A DNA stretch of 64,000 bases from Xyrauchen texanus (GCF_025860055.1 NC_068320.1:15893900-15957899), one strand, 5' to 3'. Numbered from the stretch's first letter, positions 23,174-34,664 are shown. A program made the numbers and translations. Notes: generated by a model from the letters alone, not told the origin.

Positions 23174-24411
23174 TTCTGTTGCACTTAACACTGATGTACT
23201 TGAGGTAGAGTTTCCCCTTTTCTCAAAATGAAGGCCTGTAATTGTTTTCTTCCAAGAATTCTCTGGTCAAACAGCAACCTTTCATCATGACTGTCCAAGG
23301 GGAATTATGAGATTGAAGATAAACATGAGAGACGAGACTATTGATGTGAGGAATCTAGGTACAACAGATAAGAGAAAATGTCACGCAATGTGCACTCATG
23401 AAATATAGATGCTACATGTTGCTCAGGATTATATGTGATAATTCCTTATTGATGATTCCAACCATGCCTCTCTCTACATGTGATCTCTGATGAAAATAAA
23501 TTTTTATAACAAAAAAGCAATATGTATAAACCTATCCAGTCCCAAAACAACACATCAAATCAAATCTCTCTGTCTTAAGGCCTTTCAGAGCCTCTTAGAT
23601 CCTCTGTCGATAACCTGGCACAACTGCTGGAATACATTCAAATGGAAACATAGATGGAACAATATACAGTTTTTCTTTAATTATGTGGTTGGAGCCATGG
23701 ACTGGCATTTAGTGCATGTGCCATGGTCCTCATGCAAGCAGCTTGATTTAAAATATGTCATGCATCATTTCCAGATAAAATTGTTTTTGAAATAAAATGC
23801 TACAATAATTAGCAAAGTTTAATGCTTTTTTTTTTTCACTATATTGCATGCTTAATCAGCAATAGGCAAACAGTATTTTATCAAATAAATATCCAAATGT
23901 TTGGCAGTCCAGTCAAGTAATGAGTAACAAAAGATGACTCATTACTTAGAATTAGTGATATAATTTCTGGTTCATTTGACATTGTCGTTGCTTTTGTTTT
24001 GTTTTTGGGATATATATATACACTTTTTGGCAAATGTTGTTGATCATTCCGGCATAACACAAAAATATTTTAAGTACTATGCGATTCCATACATAGCTAG
24101 AGAGTTTTAACAGAGGAAGAGGGAGAAAGGAGCAGGCAAAAGAAGGTCATGGAACAGATGCATGTTACCTACATATGCTGAATAACTAAGACAGAGATCT
24201 TCAGGTTGGGAGAGGCGAAGTATCTCCCTGAAGGGCAATGGCCTATTGTTTAAATGGAACTGATTTGCATTTGTCATGTTTTGGGTTAATGGGCTTACTG
24301 AGAACATGTGCTTGTATGTGTAACCTGTGACAGAAGCAATGGCTCTTTTTTTGTGAGAAACTACTGCTGACTGGGAAATTACTCTGTGAAAATCTCTCTC
24401 TACTGTAGGTA

Positions 24412-24954
24412 TACACCGATCAGCCACAACATTAAAACCACCCGCCTAATATTGCGTAGGTCCCCATCGTCCCGCCAAAACAGCGCCAGCCCGCATTTCA
24501 GAATAGCATTCTGAGATGCTATTCTTCTCACCACAACTGTACAGATTTACTGTAGACTTTGTCAGCTCGAACTGATTAGATAATCACATGGATGATTATT
24601 GGTGCCAGATGGGCTGGTTTGAGTGTTTCTGTAGTTGCTGATCTCTTGGGACTTTCAAACACAACAGTCTCTATATTTGACTCCAAATTGTGCCAAAAAC
24701 AAAAAACATCCAGTGAGCTGCATTTCTGTGGACAGAAATGCCTTGTTGATGATAGAGGTCATTATAGAATGACCAGACTTGTTTGAACTGACAAAGTCTA
24801 CGGTAACTTAGATAACTGCTCTGTACAATTGTGGTGAGAAGAAAAGGATCTCACTATACTATTCTGAGATGCGGGTTGGCGATGGTTTGTAGTAACAACG
24901 GGGACCTACACAATATTAGGCAGGTGGTTTTAATGTTGTGGCTGATCGGTGTGT
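24412..24954 (+). mobile_element. Tc1-like non-autonomous element with about 50-bp inverted ends
   Basis: TACACCGATCAGCCACAACA at the left is inverted at the right (TGTTGTGGCTGATCGGTGTG), and homology extends inward through the AATATT.G.GTAGGTCCCC block. TA flanks both sides. A remnant transposase HTH frame lies inside (24592-24786). Part of the right end also occurs alone at 35803-35862. Confidence 0.75.
24592..24786 (+). pseudogene. Tc1-like transposase HTH remnant
   Basis: The 64-residue frame reads ARWAGLSVSVVADLLGLS, TTVSIF, KQKTSSELHFCG, then CLVDDRGHYRMTRLV. It is the DNA-binding start of the same transposase as at 2693-3000. No DDE domain follows, because the right terminal repeat begins about 100 bp downstream. 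It is not expected to be active. Confidence 0.65.
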
Positions 24955-25964
24955 ATTTATATCATCTATCTTTCTTATCTTTCTCAGTGTTTACCCAGCA
25001 GTCAGAATGTCTATGTTTGGTTTACAGCTACACTAACAGCCTGGTCACTCTGAGCTGGCCGCCTGTCATAACACATCACCTTGCCAATCCACCTCCCTCA
25101 CCCTTGCAAACCGCTGAATGGCTTCTTGGCAGTCACACCCTTGCCAGCAGAGAGGAAACACACCACACACAGTTACACATATACAGAGACTAACATACAG
25201 TGTATGCATATATACTGTACACATACACAAAACACACCAGACAAGTGACAAGTAGTAAATATTCCATATAAGCCTATGCCACAGATGAACACTGATTAAA
25301 ATATTAGCTGCTTGCAAACATACCCAAATTATTTTACAGGTGGAAATAAACTTGTGTGAAATGTCCCTTTTTCAGGACACTGTATTTTAAAGATAATTTT
25401 GTAAAAATCCAAATAACTTGATAACAGATCTTTATTGTAAAATTGTTTAAACAATGTTCCCCATCTGTCGCTCACTTCGACGTCGAATGAAGCGACACTA
25501 GGGGACTTCTTTGAAGGCCTTGGTTACCCCTGAACTTGAGAAAATGCCAATGAGAAATTGGCAGACAGCATTTGCATGTCCCTCCTCCGGACACACGGGT
25601 GTAAATGGAGGGAATCATGCGTTAATCCATTCAGATTTCTTCTTCGGAGCTGAACGGTTGTGAGATCAGTGAGCTGAATTCACTTACTGTTCCACTCACA
25701 TCTGTAGAGCGTATGATGTTGGATCTATGGTGCATATCATTGGCTTTCTCCTTCTCTGCAAGCCAGTGCAGCTTTGCCCCTGGGCGCTTCGACAGTGCTT
25801 CTAAAAGAGAGTATTTTCTGTAAAGAGTTTATTTTCTCTAAAAGAGCAATACACAGCTGGACTGGAACCCTCCATCCTACCACAGCCTTCACGGCTAGAC
25901 GATTGGTTCCTCAGGTCTGGGCGCTACTCACAGCCAGTTCCTTTCTTCCCGGAGGCTTAGGCAA

Positions 25965-26587
25965 CTGCCTGCCCACCGTGGTCCTTTCAGGCCTTCTGAG
26001 ACCCCCCCTTAGAGCCACTAGAAGCCCTCTCCTTGAAGACGGCCCTCCTGATCGTGCTCGCTTCCATCAAGAGGGTTGGGGAACTGCAAGCGTTCTCTGT
26101 CAGCGACACCTGCCTGGAGTTTGGTCTGGCAGACACCCATGTCGTCCTAAGACTGTGACCGGGCTACGTGCCCAAGGTTCCTACAACCCCCTTCAGGGAC
26201 CAAGTAGTGAACCTGCAAGCACTTCCCCGGGAGGAGGCAGAATTAGCCTTTTCGTTGCCGTGTCCGGTACGTGCTTTGCATACCTATGTGGACCGCACGC
26301 AGAGCTTTAGATGTTCTGAGCAGCTCTTTGTCTGCTTTGGTGGACAGCGGAAAGGGAACACTGTCTCCAAACAGAGGCTTTCCCACTGGGTCGTTGATGC
26401 CATCACATTGGCCTATCACTCCCAGGCTGTGCCCGTCCCCTTGTGGGTTCGATCACACTCGACAAAAAGTGTGGCATCCTCGTGGGCACTGGCCAATGGC
26501 ACCTCCCTAGCAGACCTATGCAGAGCAGTAGGCTGTGCAACACCCAATACCTTTACGAGATTTTACAATCTCAGGGTTGAGTCATAG
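25965..26587 (+). pseudogene. DIRS tyrosine recombinase, C-terminal half, degenerate
   Basis: The region is alignable with the recombinase at 31390-32442. It shows the first catalytic Arg context (SIKRVGELQAFSV), then PKVPTTPFRDQVVNL, FVCFGGQ, LSHWVVDAITLAYHSQAV and the C-terminal block TFTRFYNLR with the nucleophile Tyr. Defects seen: a frameshift near 26010, a TGA at 26156-26158, and the catalytic H-x-x-R changed to HSTK (HSTR in the other copy). Even without the stop this protein would lack a key arginine. Enzymes of this type integrate circular DNA without target duplication. Confidence 0.8.
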
Positions 26588-27317
26588 AACTCGGGAATGC
26601 GGAACGTCTGACCGGGTGTTCCGCTTGCACATAGTGCCTTTGCCATCCACTGGATCACGTGCGCTCTTTCCCCCAGGAGAGTCCACTAGATGGATGTTCT
26701 TCCTCCCTCTGGTCCGCAAATTCAGCATAGGAATTCCCCAACCAGACCCACTACGGGTACTAAAATGACTCTGTACTGGAATAGGTGCTCCACAGGATGG
26801 ACCCTTGTTTGGAATTTATCCCGCTGTGTGTATTTTCCACGGTACAGTTCCCCTACAGGCGGACCTGCGTCTCCCTTGGGCAGTCTCCACTGTCCCCCAG
26901 ATACTGTGTTTGTAACAACTCCTCCCTCGCAGAAGTTAGGATCTACCACCGCACCATTCCCACATGTGGCCTGAAAACCCATGTGACGTATTTCACCACT
27001 CTTTACCTCCCCCCAGCATGGGCAGCAGGTGGTCTTTGTCAGGTCTTTTCCCCCTGAAAGAATTGGAGCTTGAAAAAACGCCTTCCCCGATGTGTGTGTG
27101 ATAGTGTTAAGATGGCCTGCTCCCATGCTTGGCACTTCACTTTGTTCCCCCCTTCGGGGTGCCGGGAACCTAAAAAGTTTATGACGATTTTTATGGGGTG
27201 TTGGCGAAGGGTACATGCAGTCTGACGCAGCCTGTCACTTTGGCATGCAACTGTCTGCCCACACCTGCGTCAGCAGCTCACTTACACGGTACAGAGCATG
27301 GCGTGATTAAATAGGGA

Positions 27318-27425
27318 TCCCTTAGTGTCGTTTCATTTGACATAATGTCGAAGTGAGCGACAGATGTGGAACGTCTACAACGTGTTGTAACCTCCGTTCC
27401 CTGATGGAGGGAATGAGATGTTGTA
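27318..27425. repeat. DIRS internal complementary region (2.2 kb copy)
   Basis: The first half (TAGTGTCGTTTCATTTGACA through GTCGAAGTGAGCGACAGATG) is the reverse complement of the element's left end. The second half (TTGTAACCTCCGTTCCCTGA) is the reverse complement of its right end. In DIRS elements this segment is thought to template the joining of both ends into a circle. Confidence 0.8.
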
Positions 27426-27837
27426 CCCCCCTGGCCACTGCTATGGCCGAACCTTATTCTCGGCTCCTCAGTGCAAAACCTGAATGGAATGACGCATGAT
27501 TCCCTCCTTTTATAATCGTATGTCCGGGGGAGGGACATGCAAATTCTCTCTGCCAATTTCTCATTGGCCTTTTCTCAAGTTCAGAGGTAACCGAGGCCTT
27601 CAAAGAAGTCCCCTACTGTCGCTTCATTCGACACAATGTCTTGTTCCCTCCATCAGGGAAAGGAGGTTACAATAGTAACCTAGACATTTTCCGTGCTTGT
27701 TCAATGAACCATAAACAATTAATTAACATGCATTTGTGAAATGGACACTATCAGCTTACAGATGGTATGAAATTAAGGTCACAGTTATAAAAACTTATAA
27801 AAACTTTCTACTGACTCTGAAAAACACCAAAAGAAAG

Positions 27838-28487
27838 ATGACCAGGGTCCCTGCTCATCTGCGTGAACGTGCCTCTTAGGCATGCTTCATGGAGGCATGA
27901 GGACTGCAGAATGTCTGTACTGTGAGAGCGTTTAAGACAGTGCTACAGGGAGACAGGAAGGACAGCTGATCGTCCTTGCAGTGGCAGACCACGTTTGACA
28001 ACACCTGCACAGGATTGGTACATCCCAATATCACACCTGCAGGACAGGTTCAGGATGGCAACAACAACTCCCCGAGTTACACCAGGATTGCACATTCCCT
28101 CCATCAGTGCTTAGACTGTCCGCAATAGGCAGAGAGAGGCTGGACTGAGGGCTTGTAGGCCTGTTGTAAGGCAGGTCCTTACAAGACATCACCAGCAACA
28201 ACATTTCCTATGGGCACAAACCCACCATCGATGGACCATACAGGACTGGCAAAATGTGCTCTTCACTGATGAGTCTTGGTTTTGTCTCACCAGGGGTCGT
28301 CTGGGACCTGTTGGATCGGAGGGTGAGGGCTAGGGCCATTCCTCCCAGAAATGTGCGGGAACTTGCAAGTGCCTTGGTGGAAGAGTGGGCTAACATCTCA
28401 CAGCAAGAACTGGCAAATCTGGTGCAGTCCATGAAGAGGAGATGCACAGCAGTACTTAATACAGCTGGTGGCCACACCAGATACTGA
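27838..28487 (+). pseudogene. Tc1-like transposase with the catalytic core deleted
   Basis: DNA starting ATGACCAGGGTCCCTGCTCA matches the start of a common fish Tc1 transposase. The N-terminal domain runs to VLFTDESWFCLTRG, which includes the first catalytic Asp. It then jumps to the C-terminal end VWDLLDRRVRARAIPPRN through TAGGHTRY. The intervening part with the second Asp and the Glu/Asp is missing, and the first part has frameshifts. This is a second Tc1 lineage with the same kind of core deletion as 14540-15328. Confidence 0.8.
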
Positions 28488-29312
28488 CAGTTACTTTTGT
28501 AAAAGACAGTACATTTTGTGTGCAAACTTTTTCCACTAAGTTTAAAAAAATTTTTACATTTAGGATACAATTAAATAATAATAACTCTTATAGGCAGTCA
28601 TAAGTTACAATTGTATTCTAAATTCTACTGACAGTCAGGTGCCTCATGCAATAGGTCGGGGGTGTCCCCCTGCAAAAGGTATAGCTGTACATGCAATACA
28701 AATAATCAGTATAACCAGAGATCCTAAACCCTATTGATTATGTCCTTACTAACATTTTTAACTGAATCATACTATGCTGTTACACATGTAATCATGCTGC
28801 AAAATACTGTAGAAAAAATAAAAGACCCTTGAGCATCATCATTCAAATCTTATTCCTGTACCACTCTCTCTAAAGTCCAAATTAGATAATGACTGTTTGC
28901 TTATTGCCCATAAGTTATATTTTATATCTTTCTATCTTAATCATATAAAGAAAACAGCTCTGTTAAAAATCTACCAAGATCTGAGGTTAGTCTGAACATG
29001 TGCTGCGTGTCTCAGATGGAAACCAACATTGCACTTTTATATGCTAAAACCAGAAAACAAAAAGCATACGGCAAACAACACTGTCCCTGTGGAAACTCAG
29101 AGACATTCAGAAATTGGTGACCAATAAACATAAAGCAAGCTTTATGCACAATTATGCAGCTCCAATCAAACATTTAACACATACAAAACCATAGGAATAT
29201 CAGATGGTTTTACTGTTTTGCTGAATGACTACCTTGTTCATAAAATTTCCATGCTATTTACAAATACTCAAAAACTCATGGCACTAGTATGGTTCATGTC
29301 CAAAAAAAAAAA

Positions 29313-29570
29313 TGCAGCTGTGGCTCAGGTGGTAGAGCGGGTTGTCCACTAATCACAAGTTAGGTGGTTTGATTCCCGACCCACATGTCTCCACATGCCG
29401 AAGTGTCCTTGGGCAAGACACTGAACCCCAAGTTGCTCCCAATGGCAGGCTAGCACCTTGCATGGCAGCTCTGCCATCATTGGTGTGTAAATGGGTGAAT
29501 GAGACGCAGTGTAAAGCGCTTTGAATACCGCTAAGGTTAAAAAGGCGCTATATAAGTGCAGTCCGTTTAC
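29313..29570 (+). mobile_element. tRNA-derived SINE, second family
   Basis: The head GCAGCTGTGGCTCAGGTGG resembles a tRNA A box, and GGTTTGATTCCCG resembles a B box. The body has CACTGAACCCCAAGTTGCTC, and the tail (TAAAGCGCTTTGAATACC, GGCGCTATATAAGTGCAGTC) is of LINE type. The structure is complete, and an A-run precedes it at about 29302-29311. Pol III promoter elements are partly preserved. Confidence 0.8.
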
Positions 29571-30195
29571 TTTGCAAGCACTTAACTTTCCACATCCACA
29601 ACTCTATACACACACTACTACACACACAAACTGCAACACTCCTGGACTACAGGTGTAAGAAGCATCATCGTTTTAAAAGGAGAGCATCTTTATAAGCATA
29701 GTGAAAAATGAAAATTCTGTATTAGACCTTATTCACTTGTGAACCATATTTGATTTTTGACGTGAATGAATATGATGCTGTGAGAGATAGATTTACAGTC
29801 TCTTAAATGGGATGCGTTGAATAAAGCTCCCACATCCAAGTTGGTTATTTCGTTTGATTCATCATCACGTACAAATACCCAGATGTCTAATGCGTAAGTA
29901 AGTGCATGAGGCATTAACGACGTATTAATATAATACCCTTACCCAAACCCCTTATCTAAACCTAACCGATCAATGAGTAGAGTGTGTAAACATGATAGGA
30001 AGCTGTGTGACAGAAGCAAGTAATTGTCATGTATTGGTAAAGAGGTCCAGTGACATCATTGGCTGTAGTGAAAGTCATACATATCATACGAATTAGCCAA
30101 ATGTTGAAATGTCTATCCCTCACAGCCTCGTTGTCATTCCCATCAAAAATGAAAGATGGCGCTGCTGTAAACAAGGTCCATGTCCTCACTATCAT

Positions 30196-30240
30196 GTTGT
30201 TACAAACCCACATGACTCTCTCTTTTCCGTGGAACACAAA
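30196..30240. repeat. Left half of palindromic MITE split by the DIRS insertion
   Basis: The end of this block (CTCTTTTCCGTGGAACACAAA) abuts the DIRS end at 30241. In other copies of this common fish hairpin repeat, as I recall it, that phrase runs directly into AGGAGATGTTAGGCAG, which here begins at 34852. The DIRS element therefore interrupts it. Confidence 0.6.
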
Positions 30241-30470
30241 ACGTTTGGTTACGTATGTAACCTCCGTTCCCCGAGGAAGGGAACGACACGTTGTGTCGGA
30301 GAAGCGACACTAGGGGTCTCTCTTGAGCGCCGATATTCACCTCTGATCTTATTGAAAAGGGCCAATGGGAGTTGGCAGTCAGTATTTGCATACCCCGCCC
30401 CCGGACATACGGGTATTTAAGCGGGGCAAATACGGGAGTTCATTCAGGATTTTTCTGAGGAGCCGGAAAT
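30241..30470 (-). repeat. DIRS 3' inverted terminal repeat with TATA-like box
   Basis: From 30288 this repeat is nearly identical to the inverse of 34665-34830 (GTGTCGGAGAAGCGACACTA, then GATATTCACCTCTGATC and GGTATTTAAGCGGGG). The outermost 47 bp (30241-30287) are specific to this end and reappear inverted in the ICR. Other copies have GGGTATAAAAGGG at the TATTTAAG position, so this is probably the element's core promoter box. Confidence 0.85.
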
Positions 30471-30516
30471 GGTCCGGCCACAACAGTGGCTCGCTTCAGC
30501 GACATGGCGGAGGAAA

Positions 30517-30625
30517 GACACAACGTGTCGTTCCCTCCCTCGGGGAACGGAGGTTACATACATAACCAAACGTTCCCCTTCTGTCGCTCTCTCCACGTTG
30601 TGTCGGAGAAGCGACACTAGGGGAC
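30517..30625. repeat. DIRS internal complementary region (4.6 kb copy)
   Basis: 30517-30575 is the reverse complement of the left end (30240-30296), with about two mismatches. 30576-30625 is the reverse complement of the right end (34800-34850). The two halves meet at AACGTTCCCC. This is the expected end-bridging template of a DIRS element. Confidence 0.88.
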
Positions 30626-31389
30626 CCATTCCAATCTTGCCATGCGCTGAACCTTGTACGTGGACCGCCGATACAGAGGCGGGCAGGTATTTCATCTAGT
30701 GCCACGCATCGTCTGTACCTGGCTGCACGCACCCTTCCCCAATGCCCCATAAGAACATCGGAGTCCTTCTAGTTACCCTGGGAGGGGAACAAGGCGATGT
30801 TTGCCAACATGGGAACGGGCCAGCCTGGCTGGGCCTCTTTTCTCTCTATGTTTCTCGCATAGAGCAATCACGGCCGGGGCCCTTACACGCATATAGGGAA
30901 GGGGGTCTTACCCAGACCCTGCGGAGACCACACCTGCCCTTTTTCTTGGGGAGGAAAAGTGGTAGACACGTCACACGGCCATCTTAGGGCTCGTGTGGAA
31001 AGTATGGTGCGGTGGTAGATCCAGCCTCGAAAGGGGGGAGTTGCTACAGCACGGCGACCGAGGCAGCTGTAACTGCCTAAGGGAGACACGGGGGTCCGCT
31101 CGTAAGGGGACAGAACCGTGGAATTACACACAGGGGAGTCCGAACAGGAGGCCTTCTTATTTTACCTGTGGAGCCCCTATACCAGTATGGGGTGGCCATC
31201 AGGGTACCCGCAGTGGCTTGGGTCGGCGAGTTCCTCCGCTGAACCGTGGACCCGGAGGGCTGGGGAGGAATCGACCGACTCGGAGTGGGACGCCCTGGGA
31301 AGAAGGCGCACTACTTTACCTTGACGTCAGGAAAAGGGCGCTGTGCGCAAGCGATCCACCTGGCCGGTCGGTCTACGTGTTACCAAGTT
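30626..31389 (-). other. DIRS 3' untranslated region
   Basis: No domain-bearing frame. The same sequence lies between recombinase and ICR in the copies at 26588-27317 (plus) and 62990-63480 (minus), identified by CCTTCCCCAATGCCCCA and the paired CTCTCTATGTTTCTC motif. Confidence 0.7.
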
Positions 31390-32442
31390 CTACGGGCTCG
31401 GACCTGAGAAAACACGAGACGCAACCGACTCAATGCGGAGGTTGTAAAACCTCGCGAAGGTGTTGGGTGTTGCCCAACCTGCGGCTCTACAGATGTCTGC
31501 TAGGGAGGTGCCCTTGGCCAGTGCCCACGAGGACGCAACACCCCTTGTTGAGTGAGCTCGGACCCGTAAGGGTAGGGGCACGGCCTGGGTGTGATAAGCC
31601 AGTGTGATGGCATCGACAACCCAGTGGGCGAGCCTCTGTTTGGAGACGGCATTCCATTTCTGCCGTCCCCCAAAGCAGACAAAGAACTGCTCAGAGCGTC
31701 TGGTGCTCTGTGTGCGGGCCAGGTAAATGCGCAGGGCGCGCACTGGACACAGCAATGAAAGGTCTGGGTCTGCCTCCTCCCGGGGCAGCGCTTACAGGTT
31801 CACTACCTGATCTCGGAATGGTATGGTAGGAACCTTGGGCACATAGCCCGGTCGCGGTCTTAGGATCACAGACGTATCTGCCGGACCGAACTCCAGGCAA
31901 GTGTCGCTGACAGAGAACGCTTGCAGGTCCCCGACCCTCTTAATGGAGGCGAGCGCGATCAGCAGGGTCGTCTTAAGAGAGAGGGCCCTGAGTCCAACTG
32001 ATTCGAGTGGCTCGAAGGGAGGTCTCTGGAGTCCTGCCAAGACTACCGAGAGATCCCAGGAGGGAACTAGGCCTGGCTGGGAGGGATTCAACCTCCGGGC
32101 GCCTCTCAGGAACCTGAGGATCAGGTCATGTTTACCCAAAGACTTGCCGTCTACAGGATCGTGGTGGGCGGCGATAGCGGCAACATACACCTTGAGGGTG
32201 GACTGGGACAGCCTCCTGTCCAGCCTCTCCTGTAGGAACAGAAGCACTGACCTAATCGCGCATCTCTGCGGGTCTTCGGCTCGGGAAGAACACCAATCTG
32301 CGAACAAGCGCCACTTTAGGGCGTAAAGGTGCCTGGTAGAGGGAGCTCTGGCTTGGTTGATGGTATTCACAACGGTCGCCGGTAAGCCGGCTAGCTCTTC
32401 CGCGTCCCATCCAGGGACCAGACGTAGAGGTTCCAGAGGTCT
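31390..32442 (-). pseudogene. DIRS tyrosine recombinase, near-complete with one stop
   Basis: This recombinase inserts DIRS cDNA circles. Core-binding part: LAGLPATVVNTINQARAP, STRHLYALKWRLFADWC and LSQSTLKVYVAAIAAHH. Catalytic part: SIKRVGDLQAFSV (first Arg), VVDAITLAYHTQAV, HSTRGVASSWALAKG (H-x-x-R) and TFARFYNLRIES (Tyr nucleophile). All expected catalytic residues are visible. The frame is interrupted by a single TAA (31794-31792) where the 26 kb copy has CAA (Gln), so one C-to-T change explains it. The frame then continues to 31390. The start overlaps the end of the RT/RNase H frame (stop at 32391-32393) in a different phase, as in other DIRS elements. Confidence 0.85.
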
Positions 32443-34656
32443 GGGCGCGGGTGCCAGAGCGTGCCCCGTCCCTGAGAGAGGAGGTCCTTTCTCAGGGGAA
32501 TTCGCCAGGGAGGAGCTGTCGCGAGGAGCCTGAGTTCCGAGAACCAAGTCCGAGTGGGCCAGTAGGGGGCCACCAACGTGACTTGCTCCTCGTCCTCCCT
32601 GACCTTGCACAGCACCGGTGCAAGAAGGCTCACTGGGGGAAATGCGTACTTGCGCAGCCCCGAGGGTCAGCTGTGTGCCAGCGCGTCTGTCCCGAGGGGA
32701 GCCTCTGTTAGGGCGTACCAGAGCGGGCAGTGGGAGGTTTCCTGGGCGGCGAACAGGTCTACCTAGGCCTTGCCAAACCATTCCCAAATCAGCTGGACCG
32801 ACTGGGGGTGAAGCCTCCACTCCCCGCCGGGCAGGCGTTGTCGTGATAACGCGTCTGCTATGACGTTGAGCTTGCCGGGGATGTGAGTGGCACGCAGTCG
32901 CTGCTGGCTCCATAGGAGGAGACGGCGGGCAAGTTGTGACATGTGGCGGGAGCGTACGCCGCCTTGGCAATTTATGTTCGCCACCACCTGTGCTGTCCGA
33001 TCTCACGAGGACATGTTTGTCCCGAACTAACGGGAGGAACTTCCTGAGAGCAAGAAGGATGGTCAGCAACTCCAGGCAATTGATGTGCCAACGCAGCGGG
33101 GCCCCTTTCCAACGGCCCGCTGCTGCGTGCCCGCTGCACACGGCACCCCACCCGGACCGGGAGGCGTCGGTTGTGACCAGGACGCGTCGGGACACCTGCT
33201 GCAGGGGCACTCCTGCCCGTAAAAAGCAGAGGTCTGTCCAGGGTCGGAGTGTTTTGAGGCAGGCGGGGGTGATCCTTACCCGATGCGTGCCGCGGTGCCA
33301 TGCTTGTCTCGGGACTCGAGTCTGGAGCCAGTGCTGGAGTGGTCTCATATGCATCAACTCCAGCGGCGCGACCACCGCGGAGGACGCCATAAGCCCCAGG
33401 AGCCTCTGGAAAAGTTTTAGAGGGACCACTGTGCCTGGCTTGAAGGAAGCGAGGCAGTCTAGCACCGACTGAGCACGCTCGCTCATGAGACGTGCTGTCA
33501 TTGAGACTGAGTCTAACTCCAACCCAAGAAAAGAGATGCTCTGAACCGGAGTGAGCTTGCTCTTTTCCCAGTTGACCTGAAGCCCCAAGCGGCTGAGGTG
33601 CCGGAGCACCTGGTCTCTGTGTGTGCATAGTAACTCTCGAGAGTGTGCTAGGATGAGCCAGTCGTCGAGGTAGTTGAGAATGCGGATGCCGGCTACTCGT
33701 AGCGGGGCAAGGGCCGCCTCTGCGACTTTCGTGAAGACGCGAGGGGACAGAGACAGGCCGAAGGGGAGGACTTTGTACTGAAATGCCTGGCCGTCGAACA
33801 CGAACCGTAGGAAGGGGCATAGATGGTGCGCAACTGCCCTATCAACCTGGGGAATCGCGTCGTACCCGTGGCGCTCTCCGCCGTCGAGGGTGGAGAGAGT
33901 GGAGCGGGTGGCACCTAGACGAGCGGAGAGTGGGGCTCTCCACGTAGACGTCAGCTCATCATGCACCTCCGGGAAGAAAGGGACCGGGGGGATGCGAGGC
34001 CGCGAACGGCGCGCTGCCCCCAGGAACCAATCATACAACCGAGAAGGCTGTGGGGAGGATGGAGGGTTCCAGTCCAAACCCACGCTCAAGGCGGCCCGGG
34101 CAAGCATGTCGGACATCTGAGCGTCGGCCTCAGCCTGGGCCTGCTGGCCCAAAGGCGGCAGTCCAGGGGAGTCCTCGGCATCAGACACCACACTCTCCGA
34201 TGCAGCGGCGAGCTCATCTGCTTCGGACTCGGGAGGATAGACAGCCGGGCCGTGAGGCGAGCCGCTATCGCCGCGAGCGTGGACAGAGACCAGTGAGCGT
34301 GTCGGGGAACGGGAGGTTCGCGGGGGGCTACCCGGCGAAACTGCACCCGCTGCCACCCCCAAATCGCCCCCAGCGCCAACCGCACCGTCCTTAATCCCGT
34401 GGGAAGAAGGAGCAATGCGGGGTGCAGCTGGGGTGGCTTGCTTACTGTTGAAAGCCAGCTGCAACCGCAAGTGGTCATGATCATGTTCTCGCGTGTCTGC
34501 GCTGTCGAAGCGCTCAGGGGCAACAATGCACGCCGTGCACTGAAAAGGAGAAAGCCGCTGTTGTGCGCCGTCAAGATCCAACAGCATGCAGATCGTCAGA
34601 GGAAAACAGGAACGTTTAAGTGGCGTGTAACTCGCAGCAAACTGCAGACAGACCAT
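32391..34656 (-). pseudogene. DIRS gag-RT-RNase H, fused by deletion and frameshifted
   Basis: From 34656 the frame covers a gag N-terminal segment (residues about 70-280, Ser/Pro/Glu-rich, with MSDMLARAALSVGLDW). It jumps at about residue 281 into the middle of RT (FDGQAFQYKVLPFGLSLS). RT motif A (DLKDAY in the 57 kb copy) is therefore lost. The YLDD box is intact at residues 329-332, followed by LQVNWEKSKL and SFLGLELDSV. RNase H starts near residue 495 (TTDASRSGWGAVC) and continues to VRSDST (556). After 32988 the true RNase H sequence continues in another frame (NINCQGGVRSRHMSQLARR, HIPGKLNVIADALSRQ), then a linker ending LDGTRKS at 32391. No active RT can be expected. Confidence 0.85.
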
Positions 34657-34664
34657 CGGCTCCG

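Larger units (their letters stand above)
25453..27685 (+). mobile_element. DIRS-like retrotransposon, 2.2 kb deletion derivative
   Basis: Both ends and the bridging internal complementary region are present. The left inverted terminal repeat (ITR) runs 25453-25640 (GTTCCCCATCTGTCGCTCAC, then GACACTAGGGGACTTCTTTG). The inverted right ITR runs about 27480-27685. The ICR at 27318-27425 is complementary to both outer ends. Between them, only the C-terminal half of the tyrosine recombinase (25965-26587) and the 3' untranslated region remain. Gag, RT and RNase H are deleted, and the leader runs directly into recombinase sequence near 25860-25960. It could only have moved with proteins supplied by other copies. 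Confidence 0.85.

Noticed and set aside
26722..27216. 164-codon minus-strand frame in the 2.2 kb DIRS copy
   Set aside because: It lies antisense in the DIRS 3' untranslated region. The equivalent regions of other copies are not open.
29313..29385. Possible tRNA gene
   Set aside because: The A and B boxes belong to a SINE head. No cloverleaf pairing or anticodon stem is evident, and a SINE body follows.
31993..33820. Several long plus- and minus-strand frames overlapping the DIRS coding region (for example 31118-31607, 32936-33472 and 32972-33820)
   Set aside because: They are GC-driven shadows of the RT/recombinase frames. None shows a domain of its own, except the true RNase H continuation, which is annotated.
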